A DNA stretch of 64,000 nucleotides, taken from contig QPMI01000640.1 in the NCBI GenBank assembly GCA_004431415.1, positions 62,001 to 126,000 of the forward strand. Direction: 5' to 3'. This document shows, piece by piece, positions 20,921 through 34,137 of this stretch. The notes beneath the pieces are model-generated. The model did no database searches. It saw only the letters and a list, made by a program, of their open reading frames with translations, and was not told the origin of the DNA. Positions within the stretch are counted from its first letter, which is position 1; each line of letters starts with the position of its first letter. Position numbers and translations under genes: made by a program. This stretch comes from Cyanophora paradoxa. Taxonomy: Eukaryota; Glaucocystophyceae; Cyanophorales; Cyanophoraceae.

Positions 20921-23233
20921 TCAGCGGAGGGTGAGGGCGAGGAGGGCGGGCTCCTCGCAGGCGGCGACGAAGGCGCGGCTGGCGCGGGCCACCGTCGCCC
21001 CGTCCACCACCCGGTGGTCCGCAGCCCACGAGATCGGCAGCACCGCCGCCTGCGCCCAGTCGGGCCCCCGGCGGCGGGGCGGGCGGGGCGGGGCGGACGG
21101 GGCGGAGGGGCGCGGGGGCGGGCCCCGTGCAGCGCGGGAGGAGGCGGACGGCGCCGAGCGCCACGATCGCCACCTGCGCGACCCGCTGGCCCCCTCGGCG
21201 GGGCGCCTTTCGAGGGGCGGGGGCGGGGCGGGGCGGGGCGGGCCTGCGGGGGCACGATGCGGGGCGAGGCGTGGATGCCGCCCCCGACGGCCCCGATGTT
21301 CGAGAGCGTGATCGTCGCCCCCTGCGCCCCGCCGACGTCACGGGGGGAAAGCAAAGGCGGGGAGGAGGGGCGGGGGCGGGGCGCGCGGCAAGATCCTCGG
21401 GAGGCAGGCGGCCCTCGCGGGCGAGGCGGAGGAGGCGCTGCAGCTCCAGCGCGATCTCCGCCACGGAGCGCCGCTGCGCGCCCCGCACGACGGGCACGAC
21501 GAGGCCGCCCGGCGCGTCCACCGCCACCCCCACGTTCACCTCCCCGTGGTACCTCACCTGCGCCCCCCGCCCCGCCCCCGTCCCAAGGGCGTCGAGGGGC
21601 GGGGCCGGCGGGGCGCGGGGCGGGCCTCCATGCGCTCGGCGTCGAAGGAGGCGTTGAGGATCGGGTGCGCCGCCGCCGCCTGCGCGCGCCTTGCGCTCGG
21701 GCGGGGCGGCGCGGGCGGGGCGCGGGGTCGGCGGGGCGCGGAGGCGCACGCTGGCGAGGGCCTTGACGAAGAAGGGCGTGTACCTGCCGCGCGGCGCCCC
21801 TCAGCGCCGGCGCCGCGCGGGCGAGGCGCGCCCCGGGAGGGCCCCCGCGCACGTCAGCTTGACGGGCCGGCCGTCGGGCCCCTCGGGCATCGCCCCGGGC
21901 GTCGCGTTCGCCTGCGCGCCCCCGGCTCGCCTCGCGCGCCGCGGCGGGCGGGGCTGCGGGCTGCGGGGGAGGCGGGGCGGGGACCTTGTCGCGGAGGGCG
22001 GCGAGGGCGTCGACGACTGCCTCGTCCCCGAAGCCGAAGTGCGGCACCGCGTTGCTTGCCGTCATGCTCCGCACCATCGCCCGCATCGCCCCCGCACCGC
22101 CTCCACCCGCCCCGCCCCGCCCCGCCCCAACCCCCTCCTCCCTCGCCGCCGCGCGCACCGCCGCCGCCGTCCCCGTCCCGAGCCCGCGGCCGCTGCCGCC
22201 GGCGGGCGGGGCGGGGGCGGCGCGTGCGGCGAGGAAGGCGTCGATGTCGTCGCGGGTGCGGCGGCCGGCGGGGTCGCGCGCCGGCACCGCCGCGAGCTCC
22301 ACGCCCCTCTCCTTCGCGTACTGCCGCACCGCCGGCGTCGCCAGCGCCCGCCGCGCCCCCTCCTCCCCCGACAGCGCCTCCCCCGCCGCCCCCGCCGCCG
22401 GCGGCGCGCTTGCGGGGGACTTGGGGGCCTGAGCCTGCGGCTGCGCCGGGGCCTCCGCGGCGCCGCCTCCGACTTCGATGCGGACGAGCGGGGCCCCGAC
22501 GCGCGCCATCTGACCACAGGCGGCGCCGCTGCCGCCTCAGCGGGGCCTGCCTGGCAGAGATGCAGGCGGGCCGGGGGCGTGTGCGCACCTCGCCCTCCTT
22601 GTAGCAGAGGGACTTGATCACGCCGTCGTAGCGCGAGCTGATCTCCACGTTCGCCTTGTCCGACTGCACCTCGCAGATCTGCCGCCCCGCGGCCGCCACG
22701 CGCGCGCGCCGGCCGCGGTCAGGTGCGTGGCCCCATACGAGCACGCGATGCGCTCTTTATCTATATGTATGCGCCGTTGCTCGCCTTGTCAAACTGCTTG
22801 ACGGGCTGCCCCGGCTGCACGAACCAGCGCAGGACCTCAACCTCGCTGATCCCCTCCCCTGCCGCATGCATGAGTGCATTGGTGCGAGCAGCCAAAGGCC
22901 GCGACGCGCGACCCTCCCTCCAGGCGCGCCAATGTCGGCCAGGAGAAAGTCCACCGTTCCCGCTGCAGCGGCCGTCGACCCGTGCCTGCGGCTGGTCCAG
23001 ACGTTCGCCGGCGGCGCGCTGTCGCGTAGACTCGGCCATGTACGCATGCAGTTCTCGCGTACGGCGTCAGAAGCTGCACTACGTTCACCGTGCAGGCCGC
23101 GGTAAACGGAGCTCCGGCCGGCGCTCCGGATGAAAAGTCCCGGCGCCGCCGCCGGTGCGCGGCCGATCGACGGGCTGTGGAGAACGCGGGAGAAGGCGCG
23201 CCACGCCGGCGCACCGGCCGCCGCGCGCATCAT
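20921..23233 (-). CDS. DBT: Branched-chain 2-oxoacid dehydrogenase E2 (dihydrolipoyl acyltransferase)
   Basis: This is the E2 core of the branched-chain 2-oxoacid dehydrogenase complex in the mitochondrial matrix. An Arg/Ala/Ser-rich presequence begins at the ATG at 23233 (MMRAAAGAPAWRAFSRVL). The lipoyl domain is assembled from three exons: VDFLLADIG, EGISEVEVLRWFVQPGQPV ending KQFDK, and ICEVQSDKANVEISSRYDGV. The lipoyl lysine lies in QSDKANV; 'SRYDGVIK' is diagnostic of DBT rather than pyruvate E2. The subunit-binding domain is TPAVRQYAKERGVELAAV. The catalytic domain contains MTASNAVPHFGFGDE, VNVGVAVDAPGGLVVPVV, and the HxxxDG active site DHRVVDGATVARASRAF. The stop is at 20921-20923. Several introns use GC donors, for example after QFDK. 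Confidence 0.9.
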
Positions 23234-23386
23234 CCGCTCGCAAGGCTACTTAAACCACAACTTACGGGGGTCGGAAGCGTGGGGGGCTACACGAACGCGA
23301 CCAGTCAAGCACCGACATCTGCATCTCGCAGCTTCCGAACAGCGCGGCGTCGTGATCGATCGGGCTGCGGTCTGGACCGCGCCCCC

Positions 23387-24520
23387 ATGAGCGCCGCCGG
23401 GGCTCAGCGTCAGCGCTGGCGGAAGCGGCGGGCGAACCCCGGCGCGTACGAGGCGACCGCCGACTATTCGGGCCTCGTGGAGCAGAATGCGCGCGGCTGG
23501 TTGGTCGACGGCTGCGTGCTCGTGCGGGACGAGCCGGGCGCAAAGCTCATTCACCGCAATGGCATCTTCGGCCAGCTGCCGGGCAGCGACCGGCTGACGA
23601 ACACGGCGCTGCTGCGCAGGAGACCGGAGTGCGCGTGCCTCGTAGCGCCCCGATCGCGTTCACCTCACAGGGAGGCAGGCACGCGCAGGAGGGCGAGAGG
23701 CCGGCCCCCGATCTGAGGATACAGCTCGCGCTGGACGAGGCGTACTTCCTCGTGGCACGCGTCGGTTGCCTGCGCGTCATCCACAACGATGCAAGCGCCG
23801 CCCGCGCCCCCCGCAAGGCGCTCCCGCTGACGGCCGCCGGCCGCGCAGAAGCAGCTCTCGGTGCGGGAGTGCTGGCGGGTGTTCTGTGAGGAGGACCCGC
23901 GCTTCCCTTGGCTCTACCGCGTGTACGAGCACCTGCGGGAAAAGGGCTGGGTCCTCAAGGGCGGCCTCCGCTTTGGCGCCGAGTACGTCCTCTACCGCGA
24001 CAACCCCGAGCTCTGCCACTCAGAGTCCGGCCCCGCTCCCCGCCCGCGCTGCCCTCCCGATGAACCGCCCCGCAGGTACACGGTGGTCGTCGTGCGGCAC
24101 CCGAGCCGCAAGCGGCGGCTCAGCGATCCCGCGGCCGACGCGGGGGCGGGCGAGGAGAGCGCCAGCTGCAGCGGTGCGGCCTGCGAGGGTGCATGCGACG
24201 CACAGGCGGCGGAGGCGTGCGGGGAGGAGCAGGCAGGCTTCCCCGTGCGCTGGAAGCTGGACGTGGCGGAGGGGATGAGCTGGACCGAGCTGCAGCGCCT
24301 CTCCCGCCTCAGCGGTCACGTTTCCAAGGCGCGCCCCGATCCCCCCCGGGGCGCGGCGGCGTCTCAGTCGCCGGGCGCGCAGGAGCTGGTGGCGGCGCAC
24401 GTGTACGAGGGGGCGGCGCTGCCGGGGGCGCCGGGGGACGGCGGGCGCGCCTGGCTGGACGCGGCGGAGGTCCGCGAGGTCCTCGTCCAGCGGTGGGTCC
24501 CCGAGCAGTCCCGCGAGTAG
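23387..24520 (+). CDS. TSEN2: tRNA-splicing endonuclease catalytic subunit (Sen2/TSEN2)
   Basis: TSEN2 cuts the 5' splice site of nuclear pre-tRNAs. The start is the ATG at 23387 (MSAAGAQRQRW). A first part contains SGLVEQNARGWLVDGCVLV and GIFGQLPGSDRL. The nuclease domain begins LQLALDEAYFLVARVGCLRV-like (in the 23721-23777 exon), then KQLSVRECWRVFCEEDPRF and VYEHLREKGWVLKGGLRFG. The catalytic Tyr is in AEYVLYRDNPELCHSE, the His in CHSE/YTVVVV, and the Lys in RLSGHVSK. The final exon joins GHVSK to ELVAAHVYEGAAL and ends VREVLVQRWVPEQSRE. The last intron (24329-24382) has a GC donor (AAG/GCGCGCC). All three catalytic positions are present, so the enzyme is predicted active. Confidence 0.87.
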
Positions 24521-24904
24521 CCGCCCCCGCCTGCCGCCCCGCCCGCGCCGTCTTCTGCGTGCCTCGCCGATTTTTGAGTTTCGAATTCCCGGCCGCGTGA
24601 ATATCATGATCAATGCGGAATGCACTGGATCCATGGCCAGCATCGGCCCCTTTCCACCCTCGCCGCTTGAAAAGCCTGAGATCTTGAGCCTGAGACCTGA
24701 AGTTCATTTGCAAATTGACAGTTCATGCTGCGAGAGCTCGCGAGCTCGTGCCAGAGCTCGTGGCACGTATACGTACCCTGCTGCCACCCAGGAGCTCGCG
24801 GCAGTTCAGGGTCTGCTGCTGCCAGCTGCAGCATCGATATCGCGCATCGCTCATCGCGTATACGATGCCCGCACGCCAAGCATTCGAGCTCAGCTAAGCC
24901 TTTG
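24521..24904. other. Intergenic spacer
   Basis: A 384 bp spacer between two co-oriented genes. It has lower GC than the genes, repeated GAGCTCG/GAGCTCGTG units near 24734-24790 and an ATCATGATCA palindrome near 24604. It presumably contains the promoter of the next gene. Confidence 0.35.
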
Positions 24905-25642
24905 ATGCAGCCGCCGCCGCCGTACGCGGCGGAACCGCCGCTGCCGACTACTCCGGCCGCTTTAGTGTGCCCGGTGTGCCTCTCGTTGCTGGAGAGCGCG
25001 GTGCAGGTGAACCTGCGCACGCGTCGCCCAACCTTCGGCTCGCCCCTGGCTGACTCGCGCAGACTTCGTGCGGTCATGCAGCGTGCGCTCGATGCCTTCT
25101 TCAGAGCATGCAGGCATCGGATAAGTGCCCTGTGTGCCGGTGAGCTCTCGCCGGCGCCAGAGCGCATTCCTGATCGCTCATGCAGGCGGACCCTCGACCT
25201 CGTATCCCCGTCGTTCGCACTGCGGCAGCTGTGCGCGGACTACCGCGGGCCGGACGCGGCGCAGGAGGAGGCTGCCCGCGCGCTTGACGCCGAGATCGCA
25301 GCATACTTCATGCATGACCAGCCACCAACCCCTGCGGGTGCACCAGCACCGTATGGCCGTCAACGTGCCCGGAGGCCTGGCCCGGAGGCCTCCGCCGAGC
25401 GACACATAATGTTCTTTCTGTTCATGGCAATCGCGTACGTCTTGTCCCCGATCGATCTCCTGCCCGAGGTGAGCTCGGAGCGATCCGTGCCAGCCGCCCG
25501 TGCGCTGGGGCTGACGCCGGCCGCGCGCCGCCAGTTCCTGCTGCCCGGGGTCGGGTTCATCGACGACCTCGTGGCCTGCGTCATCGCCCTCCTGCTCCTC
25601 GCGGTTTTAATCCGTGACTGCGCGGCCCGGAGATGGTGCTAG
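24905..25642 (+). CDS. RNF170: RNF170-like membrane RING E3 ubiquitin ligase
   Basis: RNF170 is an ER membrane E3 ligase; in animals it acts on IP3 receptors. After removing introns 25007-25062 (56 nt) and 25140-25185 (46 nt), the RING reads CPVCLSLLESAVQTSCGHAA, then CARCLLQSM and DKCPVCRRTLDLV, with complete C3HC4 spacing. The C-terminal half carries the DUF1232-type membrane module: MFFLFMAIAYVLSPIDLLPE, an intron, then LLPGVGFIDDLVACVIALL. The 'SPIDLLPE...GFIDDL' pair is the family hallmark. The start ATG is at 24905 and the stop at 25640-25642. A further intron between about 25325 and 25400 is possible. Whether it targets a calcium channel here is unknown. Confidence 0.85.
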   Translation: MQPPPPYAAEPPLPTTPAALVCPVCLSLLESAVQVNLRTRRPTFGSPLADSRRLRAVMQRALDAFFRACRHRISALCAGELSPAPERIPDRSCRRTLDLVSPSFALRQLCADYRGPDAAQEEAARALDAEIAAYFMHDQPPTPAGAPAPYGRQRARRPGPEASAERHIMFFLFMAIAYVLSPIDLLPEVSSERSVPAARALGLTPAARRQFLLPGVGFIDDLVACVIALLLLAVLIRDCAARRWC

Positions 25643-25962
25643 CTGCAGCCGCGCCTTCCCGCCCGCCCCTTCCCGAAGCCCGGCGCGAGTAGCAGCATTT
25701 GCGAAGATTGCACAGTTGGGTTCAAAAAGATACTGATCATGAGGCACGAGCGCCTGGAAGCGCTGGTCTACGGAACCGGAAATCAAAGGCTTTTTGAGGG
25801 AGGAGCAACAAGCAGTCGAGACAAGCAGTCGAGAAATGGAATGGGACACTGCAACCTAAAATGAACTAAGGCTACACATACGAAATTCTAGCTGGTTCGT
25901 ACTTGCTAGCAGAAAAAATACGGCTCGCCTGATGAAAAAACTACGGATAGTGGGCTCCTCCT
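25643..25962. other. AT-richer convergent intergenic region
   Basis: About 320 bp separate the RNF170 and Caprin-like 3' ends. The sequence is clearly less GC-rich than its surroundings and includes GAAAAAATACGG- and GATGAAAAAACTACGG-like blocks. Likely 3' UTRs and termination signals; no gene is visible. Confidence 0.4.
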
Positions 25963-28679
25963 CTACTCGTCCCTTGCGGAAATTTCTGCGGGGGCGTGAG
26001 GGAGCGCGGGGGCCGCGAGCGGCGGGCGGCGAACCTGGCCTCGAGTCGTCGTAGCGGTAGCCGTACCCTCCCCGGCCGCCCCGCCCGCCCCGGCCCCTCG
26101 GCTCGTAGTCTGCGGGAGCGCAGCGTCAGTGGACGCTCCGTCGAGGAGGGCGGAGGGGAGCGGGCGGACAGGGGGCGCCCGAAGGTGCGCCGCCGCGCCC
26201 GCGCCCGCCGCGGCCGCCACGCCCGCCGCTACGAGTCGGGGGTCAGGGGCGGCGAGGCTCGCGCACGCGAGGGGCGCACCGGGGGGCGTCAGAGGGAGAG
26301 CCGGCGCCGCCTGCGGGGCCCCGTTCGCGTCGGACCAGCCGCCCGAGTAGCCGCCGCGGCCGCCGCGGGGGACCCAGCCGCCCCGCCCCGCCTCGCGGTC
26401 GCCGCCCGGGCCGTCCATGCCGCCGCGCCCGCGCCCGCCGCGCCCGCCGCGCCCGCCGCGCCCCGCTCGCCTCCGCCGCTACGGGAGATTCGGGTCAGAG
26501 GGTGCGGGAGGGGGCGAGAAGTGGGGGCGCACCGCCCGCCGCGCATATCGCCGCTGACGGGGGGAGGGCTGTTCGTGGGGGCAGAGACGGCGGCGCCCTC
26601 GAGGGTGGTGAGGGGGATGGCCGCCCCCGTGGGCGAGGCCGAGGGGGAGCCGCTGGGCGCCGTCGCCACGTGCGCCACCACGTGCACCGTCGTCGCCGCC
26701 GGCGCCGCCGGGGGCGCCGGAGAGGCCGCCGGCGGGGCCTGGACGGGGCGGGGGCGGGGGCGGGAAGGGGGTGGGCCGGGGCGGGCCGGGCCTCGGGGGC
26801 CGGCGGGGCGATGGGGGCCGGGAGGGCAGCGTCGGGGCGCGCGGGGATGCCGGCGGGCCGGGAAGGGGGATGCTCGCGGGGAGGATGGCGCTGGGGTGCG
26901 GCGCGCTGGGGTGCGCGCCCGGGGCGGGGGCGGCACGGGGGCGCCGGGGTGGTGGCCGGGGTGCGCCAGCGGGTGCCCGTGGCCGTGTCCGTGGCCGTGC
27001 GGCACGCCGTGGGGGTGCGGGGCCGGCAGCCCGTGCGGGCCGGCGTGCCCTGCCGGCGGCGGCACCGGCGGCACCGGCGGCGGCGGGCCGTGCAGGCCGT
27101 GGAAGAGCGACGGGTGTCCGTGTACGTGGTGCGGGTGGCCCTGCGCCGCCGCCTCCGCCGCCCCGGCCTCCGTCCCCATGTACTCGTGCGCTGCCGGCGC
27201 GTGAGCCGGTGACGGCGTGCCGGCGCGCGGCGCGCTCACCCTCGAGCGTGGACTCCTGCAGGAAGTTGATAGTTGCGCCGTACTCCTCCGCGCCGTAGTC
27301 TGCAGTCGAAATAAGCGCCGCGGGGAGGCGGACCGGGCGGAGGGCGGGGCACCATAGTGACCGTTGCCGTAAGGCACGCCGTACGACTCCTCGTGGTACA
27401 TCTCGCCCTGCGCGCGCGCTCAGCCCGCGCGGGCCTCGGAGCAGCGCCCGCGGGCCGCCGGACCTGGTACGCCGGGTCCGCCTGCATGTACTGCCCGTCG
27501 TCGTACTGCATGTACTGGCCAGACCCGTCGCCCTCGCCCGCGCCCGCGTACTCGCCCCCGCCAACGGCCTGTGCTCGTTTAGCGGGGCCCGCTCGAGTCC
27601 GACAGAAGCAGCGCACGGCGTCGTGGGCTGCCGCAATCGGCACCGGCGCCGGGGCAGCAGGAACGTGCGTCGAGATGAAGGTCGATCCGAAAATCTCATC
27701 GACGTACGAGAGAAGCGCCTTGTCTGCGCCACTGAATGAGGACAAAGAAAGGAACAAGAAGGACAAGCTGCGCACATGAAACCGAGCCGGCGGCGTTGCC
27801 GTCGTTCTTCTCGATCAGCTTAGTAGCGTGGATAACAGCCTTCTGAATGGCAGAGGAAAGGCTGCTCGGGCAGTGAGCGAAAGGGCCGAGTGGCGGGAAG
27901 GATAGCGCGAACTCCTCGCCCTCGCGCGCGTAGCCGCGAAGCAGCTTCGAGAACTGGTCGAGAGCTTCAAACTCGGCATCGCTCTGGATCTGCGAGATAG
28001 CCGGACGGCGTGAGTTGAGATCCATTGCTCATCGACGGCCAAGTTAGACGAAGTGGCGCCAACGCACCACGACCTTCTGGCCCTGGGCACGCTTCGCCTC
28101 ATTCTCCGCCAGAAGGAACGCCCGCGCATCCCGGCCGGAGGGACTTGCGAGATCGAAAACGCTTGCCGCGAAGAGCACGCGGAGGAGGCGGGCAAGCTGC
28201 TCGGGAACGAGCGACTCCTAATCGAGAAAGAATGAACACTCAATATGACGCGCTCGCAGCGCTCATGACGCACAGGCTTCGGCGGAGCAACCGGAGGCGG
28301 CGGTGGCGGGACTTCCTTCGGCTTCTCAGCTGGCTTCTCGACGACTGGAGCCGGCTTCTCAACGACAACCTCCTTCTTCTTCTCCTGCGACAGCGATTCA
28401 GAGCTCTGCTAAATGCCGACGGGTCGGCGGCGCCAGAAGCGCTTGCAATGGCACCTCCTTCGCGATCGGTTCAAGGAGCGCGATGATAGCCGTCACCTCT
28501 TCAAGCAGCGAATCGGTCTTCGATTTCGAATTCAGCGCCTCGACCTGGTCCGCGTTCAGCGAGCCGCCCTTCGCTTGCTTCTCGGACAAGCTGGTAAGCT
28601 TCTCCAGCTTCTTCCGCAGAGCGCGCTGCCTCTTTTGCAGCACCGAGACGTACGGATTGGAGCTGTCTTGCGGCTCCAT
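25963..28679 (-). CDS. Caprin-like RNA granule protein
   Basis: The start ATG at 28679 gives MEPQDSSNPYVSVLQKRQRA, then KKLEKLTSLSEKQAKGGSLN-type helix ending in 'NADQVEALNSKSKTDSLLEE'. That Leu-Asn-x-Asp-Gln pattern matches the caprin HR1 helical region. A Lys/Pro/Glu linker follows, then exons SLVPEQLARLLRVLFAA, ENEAKRAQGQK, SDAEFEALDQFSKLLRGYA and KALLSYVDEIFGSTFIST, all alignable in order to the caprin dimerisation domain. Further on is TINFLQESTLEGE, resembling the G3BP-binding motif of animal caprin (NF-I/L-Q-D/E-S-x-L). The C-terminal half is low complexity: His/Gly/Pro stretches and a terminal RGG-like region (GGRGGYSGGWSDANG). The stop is at 25963-25965. Function in mRNA granules is inferred from the family. 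Confidence 0.7.
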
Positions 28680-31499
<2,820 letters not shown>

Positions 31500-31799
31500 G
31501 GAATAGGTACTAGACGGCTGCGAACGGCTGCTGCACGGATGCGGACCTGCCGGCCCGGGTACGCGAACAAGGACCAGTTCAACGTACCCGTTCAAGCGAG
31601 CTGCTTCTGTTTACCGCCTCGCATTCAAGCAATATGGAAGTGCGCGCGTTTCCCTGCACTCTCGCTTGTTACCACTCACCGCTGCTTAGACGATCCGCGT
31701 GCCCCCGGAGACGGAGCCAACCAAGGTCCGCGTTGAGCGCGCGCGCTTAAAGATTTGAGCGCGCGCGCTCAAGAGCGTGCGGCAGACTTCACAGGAATT

Positions 31800-34137
31800 G
31801 AATGAGGAGATCGGGCGCGAGAAGGCGCGAGATGCGGTCCGCCGGCGTCTGCGCGCGCGTTTTGATTGCGCTTACTTCACCTTCCCGCGCGTTCCCGCCG
31901 CGTCCGAGGAATTATTCTGATGCGCGATGACGCCGCGATCAGGCCGAGAACCTGAAGGAGGCCGAGCTGGAGGCCCGCGAGACCGCCGCCGTGCGCCGCG
32001 CCGCGGCCGCGCTAAAACAGCCTCGGATCGTGCCATCTAACCTGTGGGCACAGGAAGCGAGGGAAGAGACAGTCGGTGTTGTCCAAGCAACCAAAGAATT
32101 CGTGCGCTGGTTGCCTTCGACCGCTCCCGCTGCCTCTGATAATTTCCGGTTCAATTTCCGGTCACGCGCCTCCGCAGATCGGCGAAAAGGCCGAGCAGGT
32201 GAAGAAATTTGCTTTACAGAGCTCCCTCTCGGCCGAAATGCGCGCTGATGCCGGCGAGTGATTCCTGGACAGACTCGCGAGTACGTTTCAGAGGTGAGCG
32301 CCCGCCCTCGCGCCTCGCTAAGCCATCATAACCGGGCGGGATAGAAACTGGCCCAAGCGGGGCACGTCGTCGTGGACACGGCGGCGTCCGCGGGGCACGC
32401 GGTCGTCGACACCGTCGTCCACGTAGGCCCGGGGGCCCGGCCCGGCCGGGGCGCGCCGCTCCCCTGCCAGCGCTCGCTGCTGAAGCGGGCGGCGTAGGCG
32501 AAGGATTACGTGGTGCACAAGGCGGCGGACGTGGGCCACGCGACGAAGGACACGCTGGTGCACGCGAAGGACAGCGCCGTCGACTCCGTCGTGCACGCCA
32601 AGGACGTCGCCGTCGAGAAGGTCGTCCACGTGCGCCCCCGCCTCCCCTCCCCATCGCCCCGGATGCGGGGCCGCTCGGTCGGGTTTGACCGGCCGCGGGG
32701 CGTCGGGGGCAGGCGGCGCAGGCGGCGAAGGAGAGCCTCGTGGGGGCCAAGGAGGTCACCGGGGAGAAGGCCGGCGAGGTCCGCCCCGCCCCGCCCCGCG
32801 CCCCCGCCCGCCCCGCGACGTCCGCGGCTCCGCGCGTTGAGGCCGGGGGCAGGCGAAGGAGTGGGCGAAGGAGAAGGCGGGGGAGGTGAAGGAGAGGGCG
32901 AGCGAGATGGCCGACCGCGCCACCGAGTCCGCCGGCGGCACCTACGAGGCGGCGCGCCCGCCCCGCCCCGCCCCGCCCCGCCCCGCCCTCGCGCCCGTGC
33001 TGACGCGCCCCGCAGACGAAGCTCAAGGCCGGCGAGACCTACGAGGCGGTGCGCCGCGCCCCCCGCCGCCCTCGCGGCCGCCGCGGGGGCGCTGAGGGCG
33101 GCGGCAGACGGCGCAGTGGACGAAGGAGCGGGCGGAGATGGCGCGGGAGAAGGCCGCCGAGCTCGCGGAGAGCGCCAAGGAGAAGGCCGCCGAGGTCTCC
33201 CCGCCCCGCTCCGCTTCGACGTGGCGAGATGACGGCCGCCGCCGCCGCGCAGACCCGGGACGTCGCCGGCGAGAAGGCTGGCGAGGCGCGCCCCTTTCTC
33301 TCTGCCCGCTGCGCCGCTGTGCTCTGACGGGCGGGGCAGGCGAAGGAGTGGACGAAGGAGAAGGCCGGCCAGGCGCGGGAGAGCGCCGCCGAGATGGCCG
33401 AGGGCGCAAAGGAGCGCGCCGGCGAGGCGCGCCCTCCCCCGGCCCACCCGCACGCCCCGCCGCGCTGGCGCTGACTCGCGGGGCGGCGGGGCGCAGGCGG
33501 CGGGGTGGACGAAGGAGAAGGGGGCGGAGGCGAAGGAGGCGGCGGGGGAGGCGGCGGAGAGCGCCAAGGAGAAGGCCGGCGAGGGCTACGACGCCGTCCG
33601 CCCGCCCCCGCGCCCCCAGGCTCCGGCGCAGCGGGGCGCGGGCCGAGGCGGCGGGGCGGGGGCCGCAGGCGAAGGAGAAGGCGGGGGAGGTGAAGGAGGG
33701 GGCGGCGGAGAAGTACGACGAGGCGAAGGGCGCGGCCGGCGAGGCGGCGCAGACCGCCGGCGGCAAGGCCCAGTCCTACGCCGACGCCGTGCGCCCTCCC
33801 TCGCCCCGCGCGGTCCCCTGCGCTCACGCCGGCGACTCTGGCAGGCGAAGGCGAAGGCGGGGGAGAACTACGAGACGGTGCGCCCTGCCCCGCCCCGCTC
33901 CGCCTCATCGCCTGTACTGAGTCGGGCGAGGCCTGCAGCTCAAGGATGAGAAGATCCCCCAGGCCGTGCGCCCTGCCCGCCCCCGCCCTGCCCGCCCCAC
34001 CTGCCCTGCCCGCCCCCGCGCAGCCTGGCAGGGCCGCCTCTGACGCGCTCGGGGCGGGGGCGGGGCAGCAAGGGGCGGCGAAGGAGATGGGGGAGAAGGC
34101 GAAGGAGGGCTTCCAGGAGGAGCGCATCTCCCAGTGA
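31800..34137 (+). CDS. LEA-like protein 1 (group 3-type 11-mer repeats)
   Basis: Late-embryogenesis-abundant group 3 proteins are unstructured, heat-soluble desiccation protectants that fold into amphipathic helices on drying. Here each exon is a repeat module ending in phase 0. One is exactly 99 nt (32853-32951), encoding AKEWAKEKAGEVKERASEMA then DRATESAGGTYEA. Others are 29 codons (TAQWTKERAEMAREKAAELA...; AKEWTKEKAGQARESAAEMA...) or 33 codons (AAGWTKEKGAEAKEAAGEAA...). Earlier exons have a hydrophobic variant: DTLVHAKDSAVDSVVHAKD. The gene ends GFQEERISQ at 34135-34137. Introns between modules have the C-arm/G-arm form, several with GC donors (for example at 32952). The 5' end is poorly defined; candidate exons start near 31800. 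Confidence 0.7.
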
